64,000 nucleotides of DNA from Bradyrhizobium guangzhouense (GTDB lineage Bacteria > Pseudomonadota > Alphaproteobacteria > Rhizobiales > Xanthobacteraceae). Positions 50,219-58,571 of the stretch are shown in pieces (within the stretch, counting starts at the first letter, position 1; the number at the start of each line of letters is the position of its first letter). Location: the NCBI RefSeq assembly GCF_004114955.1, contig NZ_CP030053.1:4588001-4652000 (forward strand). The letters are read 5' to 3'. The notes beneath the pieces were generated by a model that saw only the letters and a program-made list of their open reading frames with translations, ran no database searches and was not told where the DNA came from. The position numbers were made by a program, and so were the translations under genes.

Positions 50219-51469
50219 ATGTTGAAAGGCAGTCTAGGACTGATTGCGTTGAGCAGCCTGCTGATGTCAGGCGCCGCCTTTGCGCAGGAAAAGATCAAGG
50301 TCGGCGTCACCGCCACCCTCGAAGGCACCTACACGGTGCTCGGCGAGGACGGCATTCGCGGCTTCCAGACCGCACTGAACGTGCTCGGCAAGAAGGTCGG
50401 CGACAAGGAGCTCGAATTCGTCATCGCTTCGACCGACGCGACACCGGATTCGGCCGTGCGTGCCGTGCGCAAGCTGATCGAGCAGGACAAGGTGCAGATC
50501 CTGCTGTCGCCGCTGTCGGGCGACGAGGGCATCGCGGTCAAGAACTTCGCAAAGACCCATCCGGAGCTGACCTTCATCAACGCGGCCTCCGGCGCGCAGG
50601 AAACGACCTATGTCGATCCGGCCCCGAACTTCTTCCGCTACAACATGGACGGCGCGCAGTGGCAGGTCGGCCTCGGCAAATACGCCTATGAGACCAAGGG
50701 TTATCGCAAGATCGCGACCGTCGGCGAGGACTATTCCTTCATCTACACCCAGGTGTTCGGCCTCGTGCTCGAGTTCTGCGGCATGGGCGGGCAGGTCACC
50801 AACCGGCAATGGGTGCCGCTCGGCACCAAGGATTTTGCGTCGGTGATCGCCGCGCTGCCCGACGACGTCGATGCGATCTATCTCGGCCTCGGCGGCGCGG
50901 ATGCCGTCAACTTCCTCAATCAGTACCAGCAAGCCGGCGGCAAGGCGCATCTGATGGGCGGCTCGATCATGATCGACCAGACCATCCTGTCGTCCAAGGG
51001 CAATGCCAAGAACGCTCTGATCGGCACGCTGGCTGCCAGCGGCCAGGCCGACACCTGGGAGGATCCGGGTTGGCAGAAGTTCGTGAAGGACTATCAGGAC
51101 GCCTTCCCGCCGAACAAGCGCTTCCCGAGCCCGTCGCTGCTCGCCACCAATTATTACGGCTCGACCATGGCGCTGATCCTGGCGCTGCGTCAGGTCAACG
51201 GTGATCTCAGCGACAACCAGTCCAAGTACAAGGCTGCGCTGGCCAAGATCGAGCTCGATGCGCCCAACGGCAAGATCAAGCTCGACGCCAACCGCCAGGC
51301 GATCGGTACCAATTTCGTCACCGAAGTGGTCGATGACGGCAAGGGTGCATTATTCTCGAAGGTCGTGAAGGTGATCCCGAACGTGAACCAGACGCTGGGC
51401 TACGACCCCGCGGTGTTCGCCAAGATCGGTTTGCCCAGTCGTACAGTACCGGAATGTAAGAAGTACTGA
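50219..51469 (+). CDS. ABC transporter substrate-binding protein, branched-chain amino acid type
   Basis: A 416-residue periplasmic binding protein. The ATG at 50219 follows GGGAGGAG. The Sec signal peptide (MLKGSLGLIALSSLLMSGA, cleavage near AFA|QEK) is followed by the Liv-type IKVGVTATLEGTYTVLGEDG. It belongs with the LivH, LivM, LivG and LivF genes after 52624, separated by the AraC gene. Unlike the two binding proteins in region 1 it is not visibly paralogous to them at the level of short motifs. Its ligand is unknown; the downstream hydroxylase and PEP-hydrolase-type genes suggest a small heterocycle or aromatic. Confidence 0.92.
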   Translation: MLKGSLGLIALSSLLMSGAAFAQEKIKVGVTATLEGTYTVLGEDGIRGFQTALNVLGKKVGDKELEFVIASTDATPDSAVRAVRKLIEQDKVQILLSPLSGDEGIAVKNFAKTHPELTFINAASGAQETTYVDPAPNFFRYNMDGAQWQVGLGKYAYETKGYRKIATVGEDYSFIYTQVFGLVLEFCGMGGQVTNRQWVPLGTKDFASVIAALPDDVDAIYLGLGGADAVNFLNQYQQAGGKAHLMGGSIMIDQTILSSKGNAKNALIGTLAASGQADTWEDPGWQKFVKDYQDAFPPNKRFPSPSLLATNYYGSTMALILALRQVNGDLSDNQSKYKAALAKIELDAPNGKIKLDANRQAIGTNFVTEVVDDGKGALFSKVVKVIPNVNQTLGYDPAVFAKIGLPSRTVPECKKY

Positions 51470-51497
51470 CGTAGTCGCATCGGCGACGCGATGACTG

Positions 51498-51554
51498 ACC
51501 GGGGAGAGATTTGCAAAAGGCGCGACACGCGCACTCTTGCATTCTCTCCCCGGT
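51498..51554. repeat. Long nested stem-loop between binding-protein and AraC genes
   Basis: Arms ACCGGGGAGAGA (51498-51509) and TCTCTCCCCGGT (51543-51554) are perfectly complementary over 12 bases, with a smaller inner stem GCGCG/CGCGC around ACA (51520-51532). It has no T-run after it, so a terminator is possible but not proven; it could also be a riboregulator or a protein site. Confidence 0.6.
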
Positions 51555-51599
51555 TGTTGAACGCTATCAAAAAAGACAAATGCTTCCGGGAGGGAAGGC

Positions 51600-52427
51600 A
51601 TGAGCCGGGCGCTCGCCGTCTTCCACGGCCGTTTCGGCCGGGCGACGGTCTATCAGTTGAACCGCCCCTTCAATATCCACGCGCATCGCGAAGGTCATTT
51701 GATCTTCCATGTCGGCGGGCGATCCGCATGCATTGATGTCAACGACGGACGCTACGAGCTCACCGAGGGCTCCGTCGTCGCGGTCAATCCGTGGGAGCCG
51801 CACAATTTCCTTCCTACCGACCTCGACGGCGGCGCCGTCTTCTTCGTGCTCTATGTCAATCCGGAATGGTTCGCGCCAGACGCGCCCGGCGCCGACCGCC
51901 TCCGCTTCGGCCGAACCCAGTTCGCGCGATCGCTTGCGCTTGACAAGCAGATCAGGCATGCCGCCGCTCTTGTTTGCGGCGCACCCTCCTTGAGCAGCCT
52001 CGATGGCGAGCTGCGACGGCTCATCGACATCTGCTACGACGAAAGCTGGCAGCAGGCCAAGACCGCGCCCGATCTGCGCGCGAATGGCTCCATTACCGAT
52101 TTTCGCGTGCGCAAGTGCATCAAGATGATGTCGGAGAGCCCCGGCGCGGAGATCGAGCTCGACACCATCGCGCGCGAATCCGGCCTGTCGCGGCCGCATT
52201 TCTACCGGCTGTTCCGCACCCAGACCGGCGTCACGCCGCACCTCTATCTCAACACCCTGATGATGGAGCAGGCGCTGGAAGCGCTGGTGGCGAGCGAAGC
52301 GCCGATCGCCGATATCGGCTTCGACCTCGGCTTCTCCTCGCAAAGCGGCTTCACCCGCTTCTTCGCCGCCAATGTCGGGATGGCGCCGACCGATTATCGC
52401 CGCGCGGCCAAGGTTTTGCGCGGCTGA
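51600..52427 (+). CDS. AraC-family transcriptional regulator
   Basis: A 275-residue regulator with an N-terminal cupin-like ligand domain (about 1-150: GGRSACIDVNDGRYELTEG, VVAVNPWEPHNF) and C-terminal double helix-turn-helix (IELDTIARESGLSRPHFYRL and GFSSQSGFTRFFAANVG). GGGAGGG precedes the ATG at 51600. It lies between the binding protein and the importer genes and probably activates them. It is separated from the next gene by 196 bases that hold short inverted repeats (52473-52486 and 52493-52514). Confidence 0.92.
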   Translation: MSRALAVFHGRFGRATVYQLNRPFNIHAHREGHLIFHVGGRSACIDVNDGRYELTEGSVVAVNPWEPHNFLPTDLDGGAVFFVLYVNPEWFAPDAPGADRLRFGRTQFARSLALDKQIRHAAALVCGAPSLSSLDGELRRLIDICYDESWQQAKTAPDLRANGSITDFRVRKCIKMMSESPGAEIELDTIARESGLSRPHFYRLFRTQTGVTPHLYLNTLMMEQALEALVASEAPIADIGFDLGFSSQSGFTRFFAANVGMAPTDYRRAAKVLRG

Positions 52428-52492
52428 CGGACGCGCGAAAAGATACTCACGATCAAGTGCCTCTCTCGCCGTCCCATTAGGATGGGCGGAAC

Positions 52493-52514
52493 GCGATCCC
52501 GGCAAGAGGATCGC
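52493..52514. promoter_or_regulatory. Inverted repeat upstream of livH
   Basis: GCGATCC and GGATCGC are perfect seven-base arms around CGGCAAGA. Another pair, CCCAT/ATGGG, is at 52473-52486. Both lie between the AraC stop and the livH start (52624) and may be regulator sites; this is only pattern evidence. Confidence 0.35.
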
Positions 52515-52623
52515 ATGTCCGGGGAGGACGCAAATCCATGGCGTGGTACGCAGCCTGCACAGGGCTGTCCGACCTGCATCGGAAGTGTGATGGCGCCCGT
52601 CGCAGGCGGAGCGAGGCGACGCC

Positions 52624-53634
52624 ATGACGCGCTTTGTCGAGCGTCATCCAGCCTGGGCGCTGATCGTCATCATCGCGGTCGCAGTCGTGCTGTGGCTGAT
52701 CTTCGCGGTCTGGCCGCCCGGGCTTGAAGACGCGATCGGCCGCAAGCGGGTCTTCCTCAACGCGCTCTTCAACGGCATCACGCTCGGCGGCCTCTATTTC
52801 CTCGTCGCCAGCGGTTTCACGTTGATCTTCGGCCTGATGCGCAACGTCAACCTCGCGCACGGCTCGCTCTATCTGTTCGGCGGCTATGTCGGCTACGCCA
52901 TCAGCGCCTCGACAGGCTCCTGGATCCTCTCCTTCATCGTTGCCTTCATCCTGACGGCGTTGGTCGGCGTGCTGCTTCAGGTGCTCGTGTTCCGCCGCAT
53001 GGAGGGCCAGGATCTGCGCCAGACCATGGTGACGATCGGGCTTTCGATCGTGTTCGCCGATCTGATGCTGTGGGCCTGCGGCGGCGACTTCTACCAAATC
53101 CAGACCCCGAACTGGCTGATCGGCCCGATCGAACTGCCGCTGATCACCGCGGTGAAATCCTCGGGCGAGCCGGTCTATTTGCGCTATCCGCTGGTGCGGC
53201 TCGTGATCTTCCTGGCCTCCGTGATCATCGGCTTCGCGATGTGGCTCGCGCTCAATCGCACCCGCATCGGCATGATCATCCGCGCCGGTGTCGACGACCG
53301 CGACATTCTTGCCGCGACCGGCGTACGCATTCAGATCGTGTTCGTGCTGGTGTTCGCGCTCGGCGCCGGCCTTGCCGGGATCGCGGGCGTGGTCGGCGGA
53401 ACCTTCCAGTCACTGTCGCCCGGCGAAGACATCCGCTTTCTCCTCGCCTCCCTCGTCGTCGTGATCGTCGGCGGCATGGGTTCGATCCCCGGTGCTGCGC
53501 TCGGCGCGCTCATCATCGGCCTCGCCGAGCAGCTCGGCTCGGTCTACATCCCGACCTACGCCATCGTCGTGACCTTCCTGATCATGGTGCTGGTGCTGGC
53601 GCTTCGGCCGCAAGGCCTGCTGGCGAGGCGCTGA
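52624..53634 (+). CDS. livH: Branched-chain amino acid-type ABC permease LivH
   Basis: A 336-residue inner-membrane permease. GLYFLVASGFTLIFGLMRNV (about 57-76) and the loop RTRIGMIIRAGVDDRDILAA (about 216-235) are characteristic of the LivH class. It works with LivM, LivG and LivF (next genes). It starts about 196 bases after the AraC gene. An open frame at 52482-52727 in another frame is not a gene. Confidence 0.94.
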   Translation: MTRFVERHPAWALIVIIAVAVVLWLIFAVWPPGLEDAIGRKRVFLNALFNGITLGGLYFLVASGFTLIFGLMRNVNLAHGSLYLFGGYVGYAISASTGSWILSFIVAFILTALVGVLLQVLVFRRMEGQDLRQTMVTIGLSIVFADLMLWACGGDFYQIQTPNWLIGPIELPLITAVKSSGEPVYLRYPLVRLVIFLASVIIGFAMWLALNRTRIGMIIRAGVDDRDILAATGVRIQIVFVLVFALGAGLAGIAGVVGGTFQSLSPGEDIRFLLASLVVVIVGGMGSIPGAALGALIIGLAEQLGSVYIPTYAIVVTFLIMVLVLALRPQGLLARR

Positions 53635-53635
53635 C

Positions 53636-54724
53636 ATGTCCGTCACTCACGATGCGCGCATTCAGATCCGCAGCCCCGCCTCGGCGGCGCCGCGACAGGC
53701 AGCGCGCGGCTGGCCCGACCTCAACAATCCCGCAGCCTGGATCGTCGCGATCATCCTGCTGATCATGCCGCTGATCGCCAACGGCTTCTTCCTGATCGAA
53801 ATCTTCGCAACCACCTTGATGCTCGGCACCATCGCGCTCAGCCTGATGTTCCTGGCCGGCTATGGCGGCATGGTCAGCCTGATGCAGCTCACCATCGCGG
53901 GCTTCTGCGCCTACATGGTCGCGGTGTTCGGCACCAGCGACAACGCCAATATCAGCCTGGGCTGGCCGTGGTGGCTGGCGGTGCCGATGGCACTGACGCT
54001 GGCCACGATCTTCGGCACGCTGGGCGGTGCGCTCGCGGTGCGCACCGAGGGCATCTACACCATCATGATCACGCTCGCGATCGGCGCTGCGTTCTACTAC
54101 TTCACCAACCAGAACTGGGCGATCTTCAACGGCCATACCGGCATCAACAACGTCGCGACGCCGCATTTCTGGGGCGTCGATTGGCGGGCGGACGTTCCGT
54201 TCTACTATGTCGTGCTCGTGGTCGCCGCGCTCTGCTATTTCGCCGTCGACTACATCTCCCGCGCGCCGTTCGGCCTGGCGCTGCAGGGCGTCCGCGACAA
54301 TCCGCGCCGCATGGCCGCGCTCGGCTTCAACGTCAACGCCCACCGGGTCGCCGCCTATGCGGTGGCCTCGTTCATCGCTGGCCTCGCCGGCGTGCTCCAG
54401 GTCTGGAACTACAGGCAGATCTCGCCGGGCTCGGTCAGCGTCGGCGCCTGCATCGATATCCTCATCATCGCCATCGTCGGCGGCATCACCCGCCCGATCG
54501 GTCCTTATATCGGCGCGCTGGTGTTCGTCCTGCTGCGCACCTTCGCGCTCGACTTCCTGGTCAAGATCGGGCTCGACGGCAACCGTTTCCGGCTGCTGAT
54601 CGGGCTCGGCTTCCTCGCCATCGTGTTCTGGTCGTCGGATGGCGTGATCGGCCTGTGGCAGCGCTGGCGGCGGAGCCATCGTCCACAGTCGGATCGCCCG
54701 GGCGTAGGGCGCGGCCATGGATAG
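53636..54724 (+). CDS. livM: Branched-chain amino acid-type ABC permease LivM
   Basis: A 362-residue permease with LFLAGYGGMVSLMQLTIAGF-like helices and the loop YISRAPFGLALQGVRDNPRR (about 205-224) typical of LivM. GGITRPIGPYIGALVFV near the C-terminus matches the class. The stop at 54724 overlaps the livG start by eight bases. Its N-terminal 40 residues are polar (HDARIQIRSPASAAPRQ), a slight extension on the family norm. Confidence 0.93.
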   Translation: MSVTHDARIQIRSPASAAPRQAARGWPDLNNPAAWIVAIILLIMPLIANGFFLIEIFATTLMLGTIALSLMFLAGYGGMVSLMQLTIAGFCAYMVAVFGTSDNANISLGWPWWLAVPMALTLATIFGTLGGALAVRTEGIYTIMITLAIGAAFYYFTNQNWAIFNGHTGINNVATPHFWGVDWRADVPFYYVVLVVAALCYFAVDYISRAPFGLALQGVRDNPRRMAALGFNVNAHRVAAYAVASFIAGLAGVLQVWNYRQISPGSVSVGACIDILIIAIVGGITRPIGPYIGALVFVLLRTFALDFLVKIGLDGNRFRLLIGLGFLAIVFWSSDGVIGLWQRWRRSHRPQSDRPGVGRGHG

Positions 54725-55499
54725 CGTCGCCCAGCGCCTCTCCGCCGTCGGTGCCGGTGCAGCGCTGGAGCTGCGCGGCGTCACCCGGCTGTTCGGCGCG
54801 CTCGCGGCGCTGACCGACGTCACCATCACCGTGCGCCCCGGCGAGCGGCGCGCCGTACTCGGCTCCAATGGCGCCGGCAAGACCACGCTGTTCAACTGCA
54901 TCACCGGCGACTTCCCGCCGACATCAGGCACCATCCGCTTCTTCGGCGAGGACGTCACGCACTTCCCGCCCTATGAGCGTATCCGCCGCGGCCTGAGGCG
55001 GACCTACCAAATCTCCGCGCTGTTCCCCGGCCTCACCGTGCAGGACAATGTCTACCTCGCCTGCCGCGGCGTCTCGCGTGGACGCTTCTCGTTCCTGCGG
55101 CCCGGCCAGAACGATGCGCTGATGCATGCGGCCGACAATCTGGTGCAGGCCGTGCATCTGAGCGCCGTGAAAGACCAGCGCGTCGCCGAGCTCGCGCACG
55201 GCCAGCAGCGCCAGCTCGAGATCGCGCTGGCGCTCGCGGGCGCTCCCCGCTTCGTGCTGTTCGACGAGCCGGCCGCCGGCCTGTCGCCGACCGAACGGGC
55301 CGAACTGGTCGAGATCCTGACCTCGCTGCCAGCGCATATTGGTTACATCATCATCGAGCACGACATGGACGTGGCGCTACGCGTCGTCGAGAGCGTGACG
55401 ATGATGCACAACGGCCGCATCTTCAAGGAAGGCGTGCCGGAAGAAATCCAGTCCGACCCCGAGGTGCAGGAGCTTTATCTCGGAGGCGGCCATGAATGA
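54717..55499 (+). CDS. livG: Branched-chain amino acid-type ABC ATPase LivG
   Basis: A 260-residue ATPase with Walker A GSNGAGKTT (about 45-53), signature ELAHGQQRQLEIALALAG with HGQQ in place of SGGQ, Walker B FVLFDEPAAGLS and H-loop IIEHDMDV. It overlaps the livM stop by eight bases and the next gene by eight bases (ATG at 55492), so translation is coupled through the operon. Confidence 0.93.
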   Translation: MDSVAQRLSAVGAGAALELRGVTRLFGALAALTDVTITVRPGERRAVLGSNGAGKTTLFNCITGDFPPTSGTIRFFGEDVTHFPPYERIRRGLRRTYQISALFPGLTVQDNVYLACRGVSRGRFSFLRPGQNDALMHAADNLVQAVHLSAVKDQRVAELAHGQQRQLEIALALAGAPRFVLFDEPAAGLSPTERAELVEILTSLPAHIGYIIIEHDMDVALRVVESVTMMHNGRIFKEGVPEEIQSDPEVQELYLGGGHE

Positions 55500-57708
55500 G
55501 GCTCGCCGCTCTGCCGCAGCGCTCGAGGTCCGCGGCCTCGACGTCTATTACGGCCATTCGCACGCGCTGCAGGGCGTCGACCTCACACTCGATGCCGGCG
55601 TGTTCTCCGTGGTCGGCCGCAACGGCATGGGCAAGACCACACTGTGCAAGGCCATCATGGGCCTGGTGCCTGTCAGCGGCGGCTCGATCCGCGTCCGCGG
55701 CGAGGACATCACGCGGCGACCGCCCGCGACCATCGCGCGGCTCGGCGTCGGCTACGTGCCACAGGGGCGCCGGCTCTGGCGCTCGCTCAGCGTCGACGAA
55801 CATCTGCGGCTCGCCGGCGGGATGCGTTCGGGCGCCTGGACGGTCGAGCGCATCTACGACACCTTTCCGCGGCTCGCCGAGCGCAAGAACCATGGCGGCG
55901 GCCAGCTCTCGGGCGGCGAGCAGCAGATGCTCGCGATCTCGCGCGCGCTGCTCACCAATCCGCAATTGCTGATCATGGACGAGCCGACCGAGGGGCTTGC
56001 ACCCGTCATCGTCGCCCAGGTCGAGGAGATGCTGCTCCAGCTCGGCGAGGACGGCGACATGTCCGTGCTCGTGATCGAGCAGAATATCGGCGTCGCCACC
56101 GCGATCTCGCGCAATGTCGCGATCATGGTCAACGGCCGCATCAATCGCATCATCGATTCAGCTCGGCTGTCCGCCGACCGAGAGCTGCAGCAGCGCCTAC
56201 TCGGCGTCGGACTGCACGCCGAGTTGGAACCCGACATCGACGTGCCGTCCGTTGGCGGCGAAACCAAGCCGGCCGCTCAGCCCGCGCGCACCAGTGGCCC
56301 GATCCGGATCTATATCTCCAACCCCACTCCGCCGACGCGCTGGTCCCAGCCGGTTCCGATCGCGCGCATCGAGGCGGCGGCGCGGACGCTATCGACGCAG
56401 GTTTCGCGTCTCGACGACACCACGCGGCGCAAGCGCGAGCCGGTGACGGCGCAGACCTCGGGTCCGCCTGTTGTTCTGGTCGTCGGCACGCTCGACACCA
56501 AGGGCACCGAGTTGCGTTTCATCCGCGACATCATCGCCGAAAGCGGCCTGCGCACGCGGCTGGTGGACGTCTCCACCAGCGGCAAGCATGCGACCTGCGA
56601 CGTCTCCGCGCAGGAGATCGCCCTGAACCATGGCCGCGGCGGCCCGGCCGTGTTCGGCCCGGATCGCGGCGCCGCTGTGACCGCGATGGCGGACGCGTTC
56701 GCCAACTGGATCAAGCGCCAGGGCAACATCGCCGGCGTCATTTCGGCCGGCGGCTCGGGAGCGGCATCGCTGGTCGCCCCTGCTATGCGCACCCTCCCCG
56801 TCGGCGTGCCAAAACTGATCATCTCCTCGGTCGCCTCGGGCGACGTCGCACCCTATGTCGGTCCTGCCGACATCACCATGATGTATTCGGTCACCGACGT
56901 GCAGGGGCTCAATTCGATCTCGCGCGCCGTGCTGTCGAACGGCGCCAATGCCATCGCCGGGATGGTCAAGGCGCGGCTCGACCAGCGCGAAGCGAAGGAG
57001 CGTGCCACCAGTGCCGCATTGCCGTCGATCGGCATCACCATGTTCGGCGTCACCACGCCCGCGGTGCAGAAGATCGCGGCCGATCTGCGCGACGATTTCG
57101 AATGCCTTGTCTTTCACGCCACCGGCGTCGGCGGGCGCTCCATGGAGAAGCTGGTCGATTCCGGTCAGCTTGCGGGCGTGATCGATCTCACCACCACCGA
57201 AATCTGCGATCTCCTGATGGGCGGCGTGTTTCCGGCCACGGAGGATCGCTTCGGCGCCGTTATCCGCACCCGCCTGCCCTATGTCGGCTCGGTCGGCGCG
57301 CTCGACATGGTCAATTTCGGCGCGCCCGATACCATCCCCGAGCGCTATCGCGGCCGCAAATTCCACGTCCACAATCCGCAAGTGACCTTGATGCGGACGA
57401 CAGTGGAGGAGAACGAGCGCATGGGTCGCTGGATCGGCGAACGGCTGAACCAGATGAATGGGCCGGTGCGCTTCTTCCTGCCCGAGGGTGGCGTTTCCGC
57501 GCTCGATGCCCGCGGCCAGCCGTTCTGGGACCCCGAGGCCGACGCTGCCCTGTTCCGCACGCTGGAGCGGACGGTGCGTGCGACCGGCAACCGGCAACTC
57601 ATTCGCGTCAAGCAGAACATCAACGATCCCGAGTTCGCCTCGATCATCGTGAGCGCCTTCCGAACCCTGTTCGGACGCGCCGGGGCACGCCGGAGAGTAG
57701 CGAGGTGA
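55492..57708 (+). CDS. LivF ATPase fused to a Tm-1-like (UPF0261) domain
   Basis: A 738-residue fusion. Residues about 1-245 are LivF-like: Walker A GRNGMGKTT (42-50), signature LSGGEQQMLAISRAL, Walker B LLIMDEPTEGL, and IEQN. After a linker (about 260-320) residues 325-735 match the UPF0261/Tm-1-like ATP-binding fold, with VVLVVGTLDTKGTELRFIRD at its start, GGSGAASLVAPAM, and GVTTPAVQKI. Stand-alone Tm-1-like proteins usually sit beside the PEP-hydrolase-type gene, which is exactly the next gene here. The fusion couples an import ATPase to this unit and is unusual. The molecular reaction of the Tm-1-like part is unknown. Confidence 0.88.
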   Translation: MNEARRSAAALEVRGLDVYYGHSHALQGVDLTLDAGVFSVVGRNGMGKTTLCKAIMGLVPVSGGSIRVRGEDITRRPPATIARLGVGYVPQGRRLWRSLSVDEHLRLAGGMRSGAWTVERIYDTFPRLAERKNHGGGQLSGGEQQMLAISRALLTNPQLLIMDEPTEGLAPVIVAQVEEMLLQLGEDGDMSVLVIEQNIGVATAISRNVAIMVNGRINRIIDSARLSADRELQQRLLGVGLHAELEPDIDVPSVGGETKPAAQPARTSGPIRIYISNPTPPTRWSQPVPIARIEAAARTLSTQVSRLDDTTRRKREPVTAQTSGPPVVLVVGTLDTKGTELRFIRDIIAESGLRTRLVDVSTSGKHATCDVSAQEIALNHGRGGPAVFGPDRGAAVTAMADAFANWIKRQGNIAGVISAGGSGAASLVAPAMRTLPVGVPKLIISSVASGDVAPYVGPADITMMYSVTDVQGLNSISRAVLSNGANAIAGMVKARLDQREAKERATSAALPSIGITMFGVTTPAVQKIAADLRDDFECLVFHATGVGGRSMEKLVDSGQLAGVIDLTTTEICDLLMGGVFPATEDRFGAVIRTRLPYVGSVGALDMVNFGAPDTIPERYRGRKFHVHNPQVTLMRTTVEENERMGRWIGERLNQMNGPVRFFLPEGGVSALDARGQPFWDPEADAALFRTLERTVRATGNRQLIRVKQNINDPEFASIIVSAFRTLFGRAGARRRVAR

Positions 57709-57711
57709 CCG

Positions 57712-58545
57712 ATGGCCCGGTTTGAACGCGCAGCACTCCTGAAGCGCTTTCGCGAGATGGCGAAGCGCGGCGAGCCGATCGTCGGCGGCGGCGCCGGCAC
57801 CGGCCTCTCCGCCAAGTGCGAGGAAGCCGGCGGCGTCGATCTCATCGTGATCTACAATTCCGGTCGCTATCGCATGGCCGGTCGCGGCTCGCTTGCGGGG
57901 CTGATGCCCTACGGCGACGCCAATGCCATCGTGGTGGAAATGGCCGGCGAAGTGCTGCCCGTGGTCAGCAGGACACCGGTGCTCGCGGGCGTGAACGGTA
58001 CCGACCCGTTCCGCGACATGGATGTATTCCTCGACCAGCTCAAGACACTCGGCTTTGCCGGCGTGCAGAACTTTCCGACCGTCGGCCTGATCGACGGCAT
58101 CTTCCGCGCCAATCTCGAAGAAACCGGCATGTCCTACGCGCTGGAGATCGACATGATCGCGAAGGCGCGCGAGAAGGATTTGCTGACGACGCCCTATGTG
58201 TTCAGCGAGAAGGAAGCGGCGGCGATGGCGATCGCCGGCGCCGACATCATCGTCTGCCATCTCGGCCTCACCACCGGCGGCACGATCGGCGCGCAGACAG
58301 CACTGAAGTTGAAAGATTGCCCGGCGCGCGTCGACACCTGGGCGTCGGCGGCACTCAGCGTCAATCCGGACATCCTGGTGCTCGCTCATGGCGGCCCGAT
58401 CGCCGATCCCGCGGATGCCGATTTCATCATGAAGAACACCCGTTACTGCCACGGCTTCTACGGCGCGTCCTCGATGGAGCGGCTGCCGGTGGAGCGGGCT
58501 TTGACGGAACAGGTTCGCAAATTCAAGGCGATCGGCGCGCCGTAA
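57712..58545 (+). CDS. PEP-hydrolase family TIM-barrel protein
   Basis: A 277-residue TIM-barrel of the phosphoenolpyruvate hydrolase-like family. [20 protein letters not shown] (about 25-44), [20 protein letters not shown] and [16 protein letters not shown] match the signature of proteins that pair with Tm-1-like domains. It begins three bases after the fusion stop. Family members are thought to act with UPF0261 proteins in some phosphoenolpyruvate or oxaloacetate-like chemistry, but the reaction is not established. Together with the fused domain it forms a two-part enzyme candidate for processing the imported compound. Confidence 0.85.
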   Translation: MARFERAALLKRFREMAKRGEPIVGGGAGTGLSAKCEEAGGVDLIVIYNSGRYRMAGRGSLAGLMPYGDANAIVVEMAGEVLPVVSRTPVLAGVNGTDPFRDMDVFLDQLKTLGFAGVQNFPTVGLIDGIFRANLEETGMSYALEIDMIAKAREKDLLTTPYVFSEKEAAAMAIAGADIIVCHLGLTTGGTIGAQTALKLKDCPARVDTWASAALSVNPDILVLAHGGPIADPADADFIMKNTRYCHGFYGASSMERLPVERALTEQVRKFKAIGAP

Positions 58546-58571
58546 CGCCTGCAAGATCGAGGGAGGGAAAC

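Noticed and set aside
52482..52727. 81-codon small frame before livH
   Set aside because: It overlaps the livH start out of frame and has no ribosome binding site or domain; the stretch looks like a regulatory leader.
57816..58571. N-terminal extension of the flotillin frame
   Set aside because: It overlaps the PEP-hydrolase-type gene in another frame and is Arg-rich; a strong ribosome binding site and membrane segment mark the start at 58572.
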